NCBI RefSeq assembly: GCF_001904655.1
Contig: NZ_MRCC01000002.1
Span: forward strand, 1-64,000
Source: Chroogloeocystis siderophila 5.2 s.c.1
Lineage (GTDB): Bacteria; Cyanobacteriota; Cyanobacteriia; Cyanobacteriales; Chroococcidiopsidaceae
Length of the DNA: 64,000 nucleotides
Direction: 5' to 3'
Below the pieces are notes generated by a model. The model was given only the letters and a program-made list of their open reading frames with translations, was not told where the DNA came from and did not search any database. Positions 17,343 through 26,962 of the stretch are shown here, one piece after another (the stretch's first letter is position 1; every line of letters begins with the position of its first letter). Position numbers and translations under genes: made by a program.

Positions 17343-17364
17343 TTTTGTAAACTAGTTTACAAAA
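17343..17364. promoter_or_regulatory. 22-bp perfect palindrome (operator-like)
   Basis: Each half is TTTTGTAAACT, giving a 22-bp perfect dyad centred on CTAG. It lies 160 bp beyond the stop of the minus-strand gene 17525-18196 and is not next to any recognised start codon. It resembles a TetR/LysR-type operator or a stable cruciform; no T-run makes it a classical terminator. Confidence 0.4.
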
Positions 17365-17524
17365 TCAGCGGCAGTGGCTTCTCGCAAGATCTTTTTCTAG
17401 TTTGCTACCGAGTACGCGCGAATCCACATCGGGGTTGAAGTTACTTAGAAACCCTCGTCTGCTCTCAATTGCCCCTAATTCTGGGAAGAAGATACAGTGG
17501 GGGTTAAAGACTCGTACAAGCGGT

Positions 17525-18196
17525 TTACTGAGCACTTGTATTGCTAGTTTCTCCAGAACTACTCTCTGTTGTACTCGTTGCTGGTGTACTTTCAGGCGAA
17601 GCAACGGTATCGCTGCTGCTTTGTACAGCTTGTGCAGGAACATTACTACTTTCTTGTGTCTGTGGTTGTGTAGGTTCTGGCTGTGTTGTTGGTGCGGGTG
17701 GAGCCGGACTAGGAACAGTAATATTGATGTCTGGCGCTTGAGGGGCTGGGGCTTGTTGCTGAGGAACAGGAACCGGAACGGGAACTTCGGTTGTGCGTTC
17801 GATAATCGTCGTTTGGTTTTCGGGAGCAGGACTTGCTGCGGGTGATGGTTCCTGACGCGGTGCTGGAACGACGATATTTGTGTTGGTAGGTACAGGTTCT
17901 TCGCGTTGATTGAGTAACCAAATTCCGCCTGCGGTTAAAGCTGCGAGTGAAGCAAGGAGAATACCAAGAAGTAACCCCCGCGAGGCGTTTTCATTGTCTC
18001 TTGCTGCTAAAACTTCTTCTTGATAGAGGTTTTCGGATACTTGACCTTGAACATACCCTTCGCGGTAAGCTTCTGCGTTATTACCACCGCTTACAGTTTC
18101 GTTTGTACATGTAGTGTGAGTATTGCCATTTGCATCAGTGCGTGTCTCTTGGCGTTCGCGGTTATAACTTTTGTAATCGTTAGGGTTAGTAGACAT
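17525..18196 (-). CDS. Membrane-anchored Pro/Thr/Ser-rich protein
   Basis: The 223-aa protein has a polar N-terminus with TRTDANGNTHTTCTNETVSGG, one transmembrane helix (about residues 74-94, GLLLGILLASLAALTAGGIWLL), and a low-complexity C-terminal half rich in Pro, Ala, Thr and Gln (PVPVPVPQQQAPAPQAP and similar). Proteins of this layout (short cytoplasmic head, one TM, disordered exported tail) are common in filamentous and colonial cyanobacteria, but I cannot name a function. The start at 18196 is the first ATG; a GGAGAG lies rather far upstream. Confidence 0.65.
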   Translation of the reverse strand: MSTNPNDYKSYNRERQETRTDANGNTHTTCTNETVSGGNNAEAYREGYVQGQVSENLYQEEVLAARDNENASRGLLLGILLASLAALTAGGIWLLNQREEPVPTNTNIVVPAPRQEPSPAASPAPENQTTIIERTTEVPVPVPVPQQQAPAPQAPDINITVPSPAPPAPTTQPEPTQPQTQESSNVPAQAVQSSSDTVASPESTPATSTTESSSGETSNTSAQ

Positions 18197-18648
18197 AGCT
18201 TTAAAAGTACTCTCCTCACAGAGATGAACGAGATAAAAACGGTAGATGTTGTTGCGGTTATTACGTAGCTTTAAAGTAGCTTTAATTACCCAACACCCGA
18301 ATCGTCTTTAGAATAACTTCTGCGATCGCGTCCTCGGCTCTGTCTAGAGTAATGCTTTTTTCTTCTATCTAAAGATATATTTCGTTAAGTAATCTCATCT
18401 TTTTTCTAATGTTCCTAGTAATTACGCTTGACACTCACAAATACTAAAGGCTAAGTGGGTAAAAACAAACGTAACGATAAGGTTGATGTTTGGTAACTGG
18501 TCATTGGTCATTGAATAGTGATTAGCTATTGGCTATTAGCTTTTATTTGACTGCTAAATGCTAACAGAAGAAACGCTAAGTGCTGTGCCATTAACCATTA
18601 CCCGACCTGCACCTAGTCAACGACACGATGTAAGTATGCTCCGCTAAA
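18197..18648. other. Intergenic region without recognisable features
   Basis: AT-rich; contains degenerate repeats of the GGTAACTGGTCATTGGTCATT and TAGCTATTGGCTATTAGC type near 18490-18545. No gene seen. Confidence 0.4.
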
Positions 18649-19734
18649 TCAATGCGAACCAACTGAATTCATCACCAAATTCTCTGATACCGCATTGGTT
18701 GGAAAAAACCTAATTGCTTGTTCAGCAACGGCTAACTCGACTCGCGTTCCTACTGGTAAGACGACTTCGGCTGATGTGCGCGCGTGTAATCTTTTACCCG
18801 ATGCAGTGTGCAAACAGTAGCGGTATTCGCGTCCTAAAAACCTACGAGTGTGAATAATAACAGGCGCACTATCCGCAGGTTGTAAGATTAAATCTTCTTC
18901 GCGAATCATTAAGTCGCCTGTTTCTCCTTGTTCTGTCTCTTTGCGCGCGGTAAAACAGCCAATTTCGGTTTCCCACAGGTGTCCTCGGCGCTTGGCTGGT
19001 AGAAAGTTGGCGCGAGTGACAAACTCTGCAACAAAGCGTGTTTGTGGATGCGTATAAATTTCTTCGGGTGTACCTAGTTGTTCAATTTTACCTTGACGCA
19101 TCACTGCGACTTGATCGGCGATCGCTAAGGCTTCTTCTTGATCGTGCGTGACAAAAACCCCCGAAATTCCGGTTACTTTGAGAATTTCGCGTAATTCCTC
19201 GCGCAAGCGCAAGCGGACTTGCACATCCAGATTACTCAACGGTTCATCGAGTAAAATCAGGGCGGGTTCTGGTGCTAAGGCGCGTGCTAAAGCGACTCGT
19301 TGCTGTTGTCCGCCGGATAATTCATGCGGATAGCGTTTTTCTAATCCTGCTAATCCGACAAGTTCTATAAGTTGATCGACACGATCGCTGCGCTTTTTAT
19401 GCGACGATCGCAAACCAAACGCAACATTATCACCTACGGTTAAGTGCGGAAATAGTGCATAATCCTGAAACACCATGCCTACCGAACGCTGTTCTGGAGG
19501 TATCCAATGCGCACCAGCGACAGTTTTTCCCGCAATTTCGACTCTTCCTGATTGCGGACGCTCAAACCCAGCAATTAACCGTAACAACGTTGTTTTACCG
19601 CAACCTGATGGACCTAGTAAACCAAGTAAATCTCCTTGAATAAGATTAAGGCTGACATTCGCAACCGCTGGTGGTGGTTGATCAAACTGTTTCGTAACAT
19701 CATCGACGCGAAGAATAACTTGCTCGTGTCCCAT
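18649..19734 (-). CDS. futC: Iron(III) ABC transporter ATP-binding protein
   Basis: The 361-aa ATPase has Walker A GPSGCGKTT near residue 43, signature LSGGQQQRVALARAL near 140, Walker B LILLDEPLSNLD near 162, and a C-terminal TOBE-like extension (about 240-360). This is the arrangement of FbpC/FutC ferric-iron importers. It is encoded directly downstream of the permease with the same strand and about 20 bp between. AGGAGG lies 13 nt before the ATG at 19734 and 4 nt before an in-frame TTG at 19743, so either start is possible. The substrate (Fe3+) is inferred from the permease type and a Fur-box-like site upstream of the pair. Confidence 0.85.
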   Translation of the reverse strand: MGHEQVILRVDDVTKQFDQPPPAVANVSLNLIQGDLLGLLGPSGCGKTTLLRLIAGFERPQSGRVEIAGKTVAGAHWIPPEQRSVGMVFQDYALFPHLTVGDNVAFGLRSSHKKRSDRVDQLIELVGLAGLEKRYPHELSGGQQQRVALARALAPEPALILLDEPLSNLDVQVRLRLREELREILKVTGISGVFVTHDQEEALAIADQVAVMRQGKIEQLGTPEEIYTHPQTRFVAEFVTRANFLPAKRRGHLWETEIGCFTARKETEQGETGDLMIREEDLILQPADSAPVIIHTRRFLGREYRYCLHTASGKRLHARTSAEVVLPVGTRVELAVAEQAIRFFPTNAVSENLVMNSVGSH

Positions 19735-19754
19735 AAAATGCAATTAACCTCCTA

Positions 19755-21350
19755 CTATTGCTCTTGAGAAAGCATAAATAAAGTAGATCCGCAGGAAACT
19801 AACAACATCGTCAACGCTGCCGCTGCGGCATCGCTAAACGCAACGTTTTCTGTTGCTGTCCAAATCTTGGTTGCGAGTGTTGAAAAACCAATCGGCGCGA
19901 GTAACAATGTTGCAGGTAGCTCTTTAATTGCGGTCAAAAATACCAATATTGCTCCACTTAATATTCCTGGGCGGACGAGTGGTAAGGTAATTTCCCGCAA
20001 AGTTTGCCACGGAGTTCTTCCTAAGACTTGGGCAGATTCTTCGAGTTGGGGATTGACTTGCAACAGCGAACTACGGACTGTGCCGACTGATTGTGGTAAA
20101 AATAAGACTAAATAGGCAAAAACCAGGATTGGTAAAGTTTGATAAATCCAAGGAAGATAGTTAGCGCCTAAAAACACGAGCGATAATGCAACAACAATTC
20201 CTGGTAAGCCAAAGCCGACGTAGCTACAGCGCTCGATTATAGCAGTTATCCGGCTGGGAAAACGCACTGCCAAAATAGCCACGGGTAATGCACAAATTGT
20301 TGCCGCGATCGCCGCGAGTGCCGCTGCCCCAATTGAGTTAAGCGCAGGTTGGATCATGTCTTGAGCCAAATTAACTGCATCTCCACCGCCCACCGTTAAG
20401 CCGCGAATCAACCAAAACAAAGTCACGCCAACGGGTAACACTAAACTAATCAGCGTAATTCCTGCACAAAACAAAAGCGCTGGTAGTTTCCAATATCCGA
20501 GTTTGATTTGTAAAGCACGGCGAGAAGCACCGCGACTATAGTACCTTGCCCGCGATCGCGCCTTATTTTCTAGCCACAAAATTCCTAACACTAATACGAC
20601 CAAAATTAAAGCGAGGGCAGCGGCTAAATTGCGGTTAAAACTCGACCTGTATTGCAGAAAGATGACGCGTGTAAAAGCATCAAACCGCATCAGCGAGGGC
20701 GTACCAAAATCGCGTAACGCATACAATGCAACTAAAAGCGATCCGGCAACTATCGAAGGACGCAACTGCGGCAAGATGACGCGAAAAAATGTGTCTCGTC
20801 TACTATATCCCAAACTCCGCGCAGCTTCTTCGATGGCGGGATCAATTCCGTGTAATCCTGCACGGACACTCAACAAAATATATGGGTAAGTAAATAAAGT
20901 GATGGCTAAAATTGTGCCAAACCAGCCATAAATGCTAGGTAGCTGTTGCACTCCTAATGGTTCTAGCAATAGTTGCAATAAGCTGCCTCTTGGTCCAAAT
21001 GCTGCTATTAAAGCAAAGCTACCTACATAACTCGGAACAGCTAAAGGGAGAGTCGTCACAATTAACCAAAATCGCCGCCAAGGTAAATCTGTCCTGATGG
21101 TTAAAAACGCTAGTGGTATTGCAATCAATGCAGAAAATATCGTAACGGCTGCTGCCATTCCAGCGCTGTTGAGTAACACCGTCACAGTTCGCGGACGTAA
21201 GAGCAAATCAGATAATTCTTCTCTACCGACACCCGCCGTGCGAATGACTAAATACGTTAACGGAATCGCAATAGCAACCGCAGTAATTGCACCTGCAACA
21301 AGTAGAAATAACGGTGGTCGATGTGCTGAAATGCCCCTAGAGATTTGCAT
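19755..21350 (-). CDS. futB: Iron(III) ABC transporter permease (fused double-domain)
   Basis: This 531-aa permease contains two MetI-type permease domains of about six helices each. EAA loops are EEAARSLGYSRRDTFFRVILP (about 175-195) and EESAQVLGRTPWQTLREITLP (about 440-460). The two-in-one layout is that of FbpB/FutB ferric-iron transporters in the plasma membrane. The partner ATPase follows directly. No periplasmic binding protein (FutA) is in the window, so it must be encoded elsewhere. A Fur-box-like sequence lies 231 bp upstream of the start. Confidence 0.88.
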   Translation of the reverse strand: MQISRGISAHRPPLFLLVAGAITAVAIAIPLTYLVIRTAGVGREELSDLLLRPRTVTVLLNSAGMAAAVTIFSALIAIPLAFLTIRTDLPWRRFWLIVTTLPLAVPSYVGSFALIAAFGPRGSLLQLLLEPLGVQQLPSIYGWFGTILAITLFTYPYILLSVRAGLHGIDPAIEEAARSLGYSRRDTFFRVILPQLRPSIVAGSLLVALYALRDFGTPSLMRFDAFTRVIFLQYRSSFNRNLAAALALILVVLVLGILWLENKARSRARYYSRGASRRALQIKLGYWKLPALLFCAGITLISLVLPVGVTLFWLIRGLTVGGGDAVNLAQDMIQPALNSIGAAALAAIAATICALPVAILAVRFPSRITAIIERCSYVGFGLPGIVVALSLVFLGANYLPWIYQTLPILVFAYLVLFLPQSVGTVRSSLLQVNPQLEESAQVLGRTPWQTLREITLPLVRPGILSGAILVFLTAIKELPATLLLAPIGFSTLATKIWTATENVAFSDAAAAALTMLLVSCGSTLFMLSQEQ

Positions 21351-21668
21351 AAATCATTAACTGAAACTGATGTATCAAACTGTCAAATGTGGTCTAAAGT
21401 TGTTGTGCTATCAAGTTCGCACTGTAAGTTGAAGTTGTCGCACTGTGTTAGAGTTAATTTTGAGAATTACTTTCTATTCAACTTTTTGATTAAATAAGAA
21501 ATTTTCTCACTATTGTTCAGAGTCATAAAATAATTCCCGTAAGCACAGCAGGCGAAGACTTGTTGCTTCTATAACTTATTGAAAATGATTATGCTTATCT
21601 TGCCAAGGTAGTGCGCGAGAAAAAAGCAACTAAAGAAAGAGATATTGCGAACAAGTCGCAAAACAACT
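21351..21668. other. Promoter region of futB-futC
   Basis: Non-coding, AT-rich; contains the Fur-box-like sequence at 21581-21599. Nothing else recognised. Confidence 0.45.
21581..21599 (-). promoter_or_regulatory. Fur-box-like site
   Basis: GAAAATGATTATGCTTATC matches 15 of 19 positions of the classical Fur box GATAATGATAATCATTATC. It lies in the non-coding gap upstream of the futB-futC genes, where iron repression by Fur would be expected. A/T-rich sequence makes chance matches possible. Confidence 0.5.
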
Positions 21669-22460
21669 TTATTGTGCCGTCGAAAACATCTTTTGGCGTT
21701 GCGCTTCATACAACATCAAAGCAGCTGCGATCGCCACATTCAAAGATTCGACTTCTGCGTTTTGCGGAATTCTGACACAAAGATCGCTTTGCGCAACTAA
21801 TTCAGCGGATAAGCCTGCGCCTTCATTTCCCAGCAAGATGACACTAGGGCGCTGCCAATCTACTTCCCAGTAAGTTAATGGTGCATCTGCTTGTGTAGCG
21901 ATGACCTGCATTCCTGCTTGTTGACATTCGCGCACCGTTGTTTTTAAATCAGCGCTGACAGCGATCGGCAAACGAAACCACTGTCCGGCTGTAGCTCTTA
22001 AAACTTTTGGGTTGTAGATATCGACACTATTGGCACTTAACCACAATCCACTCGCACTAGCTGCTGTAGCCGTACGAATGATTGTCCCTACATTGCCTGG
22101 GTCTTGCACGTTTTCTAAAGCTAGAGTTAAACCGTTGTACGGTACTTGGATGCGATCCAAACTGCGGTGTGCGGTTGCGACAACGCCATCAGGGTTTACA
22201 GTTGTGGCGATCGCCTGTAAAACTTCTTCACTGACGATTTCCCCGCGTTGTGCTTGTTGATTAGCTTGTTGCCATATTATTGGGTTGCGACTTTGCCACT
22301 CTGGAGTACAACACACAGTCTCTAAAGGGTACTTTACCCGACAAGCTTCTTGAAGTAGGTGCGTTCCTTCGATTAAAAATACGCCTTGGTCCCGCCGTTC
22401 TTTTGCGGAATGCAACTTGCGAAGCTGCTTGACTAGCGGGTTTTGCAAACTAGTGAGCAT
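21669..22460 (-). CDS. TrmH/SpoU-family RNA methyltransferase
   Basis: The 263-aa protein has the SpoU N-terminal substrate-binding part (LRKLHSAKERRDQGVFLIEG, about 12-31) and the SPOUT knot motifs: LALENVQDPGNVGTIIRTA (about 112-130), VILLGNEGAGLS (about 206-217) and RIPQNAEVESLNVAIAAALMLYE (about 228-250). This is a SAM-dependent 2'-O-ribose methyltransferase, probably of 23S rRNA (RlmB/TsnR group); the exact target nucleotide cannot be read from sequence. Confidence 0.9.
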   Translation of the reverse strand: MLTSLQNPLVKQLRKLHSAKERRDQGVFLIEGTHLLQEACRVKYPLETVCCTPEWQSRNPIIWQQANQQAQRGEIVSEEVLQAIATTVNPDGVVATAHRSLDRIQVPYNGLTLALENVQDPGNVGTIIRTATAASASGLWLSANSVDIYNPKVLRATAGQWFRLPIAVSADLKTTVRECQQAGMQVIATQADAPLTYWEVDWQRPSVILLGNEGAGLSAELVAQSDLCVRIPQNAEVESLNVAIAAALMLYEAQRQKMFSTAQ

Positions 22461-23537
22461 ACAATTTGTAGCAGGCTACAGCCGAGTGAATTCAAAGTTA
22501 TCAGCTACAGGGGACTTTTTCAAGTTGAGTTTTTTGCTTTACGCGCATTTTTACGTCCTTCTTTAACCCGTAAATAGGATGTCTAAGAAGTGCTCTGGAT
22601 AGTTCATTCACCCCGTAAATCTCCTGATTGCCTCCTAAATCCCCCAATCTTGGGGACTTTGATTTTAGAGGTTTTTAGGATGGGGGAGCTAGGCTTGTGC
22701 AATCACATCTTCTTAGCCAGATAATGGTAACTGAATAAGTGATTAAAACTCATTCTTTAAGCTAGCTTTGATTATTAACAAATTTATATTTCAACTTCGT
22801 AAGAATACGGATATCGTAGGAAAATAATTTTAGTTTTTCTGACATTTTTATAAAAAGTATTTTCGTATCTAGAATCTTTTGTGGATAATTTACTAAATAT
22901 CCGTTCTTACACTGTTAGAGAAAGCAATTTTTAGCAAAAATCTTTGTATTTCAGTATCAACAAGTACTTGATAGAGTATTTTGATCAAAAAATAGCTTCT
23001 TTATGGCGAGATGAATTGCGCGATTTTTTAGTATGCGGCTAACTAGTGGTCAAGAGAAGTTTAAGTGCGATCGCCTATCTACATCTGTAGCATTTTTTTT
23101 TACTTTGATATCTCAGAATTAAAAATTTCGATGTTACCAGATAAGAGTATGAATAATTCTTGAATTATGTAAACCTCCTACATGAAGAGAACCGCAAATG
23201 AATTCGCAGCTAAATAAACCCTATTTCCTCCGTATATTTTTTGATAACACTTTTATTTTAGTGTGTGAAGGCACACTTCGTTTTGGTAGCCCCGACTTCA
23301 GTCGAAGGGCATCTGGATTAGCAATTTATACATTGATTCAGCAAAGCCAAAATTTTAATATTTTTTCCGTATTGTCCGCAATTAAGTTTAAAGTTTTCAT
23401 AAATTATCGGTAAATTTCTTAGATTTTAGTTTACGCAGTTTTACTACTGACAGTGACTATTTCTAGCAAATATGATGCGCAACGTGATACGTCAAGTGCT
23501 ACGTCATGTAGTGTCCAAGCTGGAGATTAAAAGTTAG
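22461..23537. other. Gene-free region of about 1.1 kb
   Basis: AT-rich and carrying one dispersed repeat copy (23173-23320). No coding frame with a family match was found on either strand. Confidence 0.45.
23173..23320 (+). repeat. Dispersed TIR-bounded repeat, copy B (right arm degraded)
   Basis: Shares with copies A and C the left arm ACCTCCTACATGAA, TGAATTCGCAGCTAAATAAA, the hairpin AGTGTGTGAAGGCACACT and the GACTTCAGTCGAAGGGCATCTG block. The right terminal arm is no longer recognisable. Confidence 0.6.
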
Positions 23538-23791
23538 ATGTCAGTCAAAACTTTAGAAATGAATCAGCCACAAACTGGGAAGCTCATTCGTGAAATACGG
23601 TTAGAAACTGCGCTGACACAAGAACAGTTTGCGGCTGAATTAGGTGTTACCTGTTCTTCAATTAATCGTTGGGGGAACGGGCAGAGTACAGGAGTACACC
23701 TTTACTTTTAGCTAGGCAAAAAAATTTTCAACACCTAGAACAAATGGGCGATCGCGGTCAGGAATTATTAGCTAAATGCACAGCTTATTAA
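23538..23791 (+). pseudogene. XRE-family HTH gene with one frameshift
   Basis: From the ATG at 23538 the frame reads GKLIREIRLETALTQEQFAA and LGVTCSSINRWGNGQS, a Cro/CI-type helix-turn-helix, then runs to a stop after HLYF. One frame away the coding sense continues from about 23695 (PLLLARQKNFQHLEQMGDRG) to the stop at 23791. A single small indel near 23690 therefore splits a protein of about 84 aa. Further downstream an open stretch around 23835-23980 (SLSSLLDDGNFVIQLVEDTN) could be another decayed piece. A sequencing error cannot be excluded. Confidence 0.65.
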
Positions 23792-24028
23792 GCCTGAAAC
23801 AGCTTGGTGTATTTGGATTTATACCTGGATAAAACTTAGTTTTTCATCATTATTAGACGATGGAAATTTTGTGATTCAACTTGTGGAGGATACTAACAAG
23901 CTTAACCTGATTGCGAATGAAGGTATTAAACCTACTAGCTTGCAAATTTCTTTAGCAGCATTTCTCCTAAGAGCATAACTGAACTAATCAACGCACTGTC
24001 TGTAATGTTTATTTATACAGAAAATAAT

Positions 24029-24109
24029 GCGGAACCCGGGACTTGAACCCGGAAGCCTTGCGGCACTAGAACCTGAATCTAGCGCGTCTGCCAATTCCGC
24101 CAGTTCCGC
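24029..24109 (-). tRNA. tRNA-Leu (anticodon CAG)
   Basis: On the minus strand GCGGAAC opens the acceptor stem and GTTCCGC closes it. The anticodon stem CTAGA/TCTAG encloses the loop TTCAGGT with anticodon CAG. A long variable arm (about TGCCGCAAGGCTTCC) and the T arm CCGGGTTCAAGTCCCGG follow, as expected for leucine tRNA. Length 81 nt; CCA is not encoded. Confidence 0.95.
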
Positions 24110-24529
24110 TCGTATATTTTTAACGTAGCTTTTCATTATCACTCAAATTTGTCTAAGTGTCAATATTAGTTTGTCTTAGTTCGGGATGTTAAGAACGCAA
24201 AACGCAGAGGGCAGACTTCTAGCAATGACCTAGAAACGCTGGTGTAAGGACGAAATTGTGTAACCCCTCATAGCGCAGTGGGTCAAAACCTCCTACGACA
24301 TCACATTCGTAAATACTTTCTGCTTTTTATTGGCGATCGCAATGTTCAAAACCGTAAACTTTATCATTCATTGAAAAATAAGACAATCGTGTAAATACTC
24401 TTTTGTTTCAAGCAACGATGAAATTAATATGCGATGACTCAGAAGGTTTAACTTTTGCAAATGTCAATGTAGAATCAAAACCAACTTTGAACTTGTAAAA
24501 GTACCGAATTCTTTACGGAGGATAGACCT
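24110..24529. other. Intergenic region upstream of murA
   Basis: Non-coding, AT-rich. The promoter of murA should lie here. A TGA at 24488-24490 closes the murA frame upstream. Confidence 0.4.
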
Positions 24530-25906
24530 ATTACTACCTCTCACGGCTTACCAAACGCCCACACGTTATCTGATGCTGACGCTTCTGTTCTACAGATTTG
24601 GGGAAAGCATCCATTAAAGGGTCATGTCAAGATTAGTGGCGCAAAAAACTCAGCGCTGACAATCATCGCCGCAGCCCTACTTTGTCCTGAGGATTGCCGC
24701 ATTCGCAATGTTCCTAACCTTGTCGATGTGAAGCGCATGGGACAAATTTTAGCAGCATTGGGAGTTAAGATTGAGCATCACGGTGATGTTTTAGACATCA
24801 ATGCGAGTACGATTAGTCACTCGAAAGCTCCGTATGAGCTAGTTAGCCAGCTACGAGCAAGTTTCTTTATCATTGGTCCATTACTCGCGAGGTTAGGAGT
24901 CGCACGCATTCCCCTACCTGGTGGTTGTACAATTGGCGCTCGACCGGTGGATCTCCATGTTCGGGGTTTACAAGCTATGGGAGCCGATGTGCAAATTGAA
25001 CACGGTATCGTTCACGCTTACGTCACGGGAAGTCAACGCAGACTTAAAGGCGCAAAAATCTACTTAGATTACCCCAGCGTCGGTGCTACCGAGACAATTA
25101 TGATGGCCGCTACCTTGGCAGAAGGGGAAACAACGATTGAAAACGCAGCACAAGAGCCAGAAGTCGTAGACTTAGCCAATTTTTGTCGAGCGATGGGGGC
25201 GCGTATTCGCGGAGCAGGAACAAATACTATTACAATCGCTGGAGTTCCTCGCTTGCATTCAACAGACTACACTATCAATCCCGATCGCATCGAGGCAGGA
25301 ACTTTCTTAGTCGCTGGAGCGATTACGCATTCGGAGATTAGTTTGTCTCCTGTCGTTCCAGAGCATCTGACTGCGGTGATTGCGAAACTTCAGGAAACTG
25401 GCGCGCAAATTGTCACTGAAGCACCTGATCGCTTGTGCATTATTCCAGGAGACACGATTAAAGCAACTGATATTGAAACCTTGCCGTACCCTGGTTTTCC
25501 TACCGATATGCAAGCCCAGTTTATGGCGTTACTCACACTGAGTGAAGGCAATAGTTTAATAACTGAAACTGTATTTGAAAACCGAATGCGTCATGTCGCC
25601 GAGCTAAATCGCATGGGCGCAGATATTCGGATTAAAGGCAACCATGCGCTTATACGAGGTGTTTCGATGTTATCTGGCGCACCAGTCATCGCAACAGATC
25701 TTCGTGCTTCCGCAGCGCTTGTCTTAGCTGGATTGGCAGCAAATGGTAAAACGGTTATTCAGTGCTTACATCATCTCGATCGCGGCTACGAACAGCTAGA
25801 AGTGAAACTACTTTCTTTAGGGGCGGTCTTAGAGCGCGTTCCGGCTGGTGCAGATGCAGGTAGTGCAGGTTTAACGAGTTATTCTGTTTTATCTGAGAAA
25901 GACTGA
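24530..25906 (+). CDS. murA: UDP-N-acetylglucosamine 1-carboxyvinyltransferase
   Basis: MurA transfers enolpyruvate from PEP to UDP-GlcNAc, the first committed step of peptidoglycan synthesis. The N-terminal signature [21 protein letters not shown] lies upstream of the first ATG/GTG/TTG (GTG at 24728), so that start is too late. The frame is open back to a stop at 24488 and contains no ATG, GTG or TTG before this signature. An ATT at 24530 sits 8 nt after GGAGG and gives 458 aa, in line with cyanobacterial MurA. The catalytic loop ([13 protein letters not shown], Cys near residue 144) is intact. Start codon choice is inference; the enzyme call is secure. Confidence 0.92.
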   Translation: MTTSHGLPNAHTLSDADASVLQIWGKHPLKGHVKISGAKNSALTIIAAALLCPEDCRIRNVPNLVDVKRMGQILAALGVKIEHHGDVLDINASTISHSKAPYELVSQLRASFFIIGPLLARLGVARIPLPGGCTIGARPVDLHVRGLQAMGADVQIEHGIVHAYVTGSQRRLKGAKIYLDYPSVGATETIMMAATLAEGETTIENAAQEPEVVDLANFCRAMGARIRGAGTNTITIAGVPRLHSTDYTINPDRIEAGTFLVAGAITHSEISLSPVVPEHLTAVIAKLQETGAQIVTEAPDRLCIIPGDTIKATDIETLPYPGFPTDMQAQFMALLTLSEGNSLITETVFENRMRHVAELNRMGADIRIKGNHALIRGVSMLSGAPVIATDLRASAALVLAGLAANGKTVIQCLHHLDRGYEQLEVKLLSLGAVLERVPAGADAGSAGLTSYSVLSEKD

Positions 25907-26089
25907 TGAACAATTGAGTTGAAGTGACTCACAACTTTGGCATCGTACACAAAGGGATGATTGCGAACCGCAGTGAAAAAGCTGTGATTCGTTATACTGA
26001 ACACATAGCGTATTAGTTCACAACGCGATCGCACCAGCAGGTACTAACCTGCTGTCATACCTCTATTCCTTCGCAAGCGAAAACGGCGC

Positions 26090-26962
26090 ATGATCTCTAA
26101 AACTCAATTAATTGGTTTAAAAGCCGACGAGTTTCGTCATCCATTAGATTTGGAGGCAACTAAAGCTCTCAAACAAATCCCTGGCGCTGATATCATTGTG
26201 CGCAACCTGCTAGGACAAATGGCAGAACAGTTTTTTTATGTGGAAAATATTGCCTCAAGCATCCTAGTCGGCGAGCAACAACTGCCTCAGTTTTACAAGC
26301 TGTTAATCGAAGCTTGTCGAGTGTTGGATTTAGAACCGCCACAGTTGTACGTCCGTCAGCACCCAGTCCCGAATGCTTACACGTTCGCCATGCGTGGTAA
26401 GCAGCCCTTTATTGTCATGCATACTTCGTTATTAGATTTGCTGACTCCTGAGGAAATTCAGGCAGTGATCGCGCATGAATTAGGTCATCTCAAGTGCGAT
26501 CATGGAGTGTATCTGACGTTAGTCAATTTGGTTGTTTTAGCCGCAGGACAGTTGCCTAATTTGGGCGGCTTTGTTGCGCAGGCACTTCAAGCACAACTTT
26601 TAGAGTGGGTTCGCTGCGCCGAATTTACGTGCGATCGCGCCGCACTCCTCGCCACTCAAGATCCAAAGATCGTCATGTCGCTTTTGATGAAGCTTTCGGG
26701 AGGTTCGCCGACACTCGCGCCGCAACTCAACTTAGATGCGTTTCTTGCACAAGCCCGTGCCTATGACGACATCAGCAACACCGAATTAGGCGAAGTCCTC
26801 AAATCAGCGCGGACATCACAACTCACTCATCCGCTACCCGTACTACGCGCACGAGAAATCGATCGTTGGGCATCAAGTCGAGATTATCAAAACTTGTTAG
26901 AAAGTCACACTATGGATTATAATCATAAAGCTGCACCCAAGGGCGGGTGGCGAAACTGGTAG
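26090..26962 (+). CDS. M48-family metallopeptidase whose stop lies inside tRNA-Leu
   Basis: The 290-aa zinc protease has the HELGH motif in EEIQAVIAHELGHLKCDHGVY (about 122-142) and the third ligand region CAEFTCDRAAL (about 182-192), as in HtpX/Oma1-type M48 peptidases. A hydrophobic stretch follows HELGH (LTLVNLVVLAAGQL). The last codons (GGWRNW and TAG) are supplied by the acceptor stem and D arm of the tRNA-Leu(CAA) gene, so CDS and tRNA overlap by 22 nt on the same strand. The ATG at 26090 has no strong ribosome-binding site. Probably a membrane-associated quality-control protease. Confidence 0.88.
   Translation: MISKTQLIGLKADEFRHPLDLEATKALKQIPGADIIVRNLLGQMAEQFFYVENIASSILVGEQQLPQFYKLLIEACRVLDLEPPQLYVRQHPVPNAYTFAMRGKQPFIVMHTSLLDLLTPEEIQAVIAHELGHLKCDHGVYLTLVNLVVLAAGQLPNLGGFVAQALQAQLLEWVRCAEFTCDRAALLATQDPKIVMSLLMKLSGGSPTLAPQLNLDAFLAQARAYDDISNTELGEVLKSARTSQLTHPLPVLRAREIDRWASSRDYQNLLESHTMDYNHKAAPKGGWRNW

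Larger units (their letters stand above)
16605..17524. other. Long AT-rich intergenic region
   Basis: It holds one copy of the dispersed TIR-bounded repeat (16693-16861), a 9-bp perfect inverted repeat TTAACCCGC/GCGGGTTAA at 16925-16972 with a 30-nt loop, and a 22-bp perfect palindrome at 17343-17364. No supported gene; the open frames over the repeat are not conserved-looking. Confidence 0.5.

Noticed and set aside
17402-17845. Plus-strand open frame overlapping the Pro-rich membrane protein
   Set aside because: Cys/Trp/Arg-rich translation typical of an antisense shadow; the minus frame has a clear TM layout.
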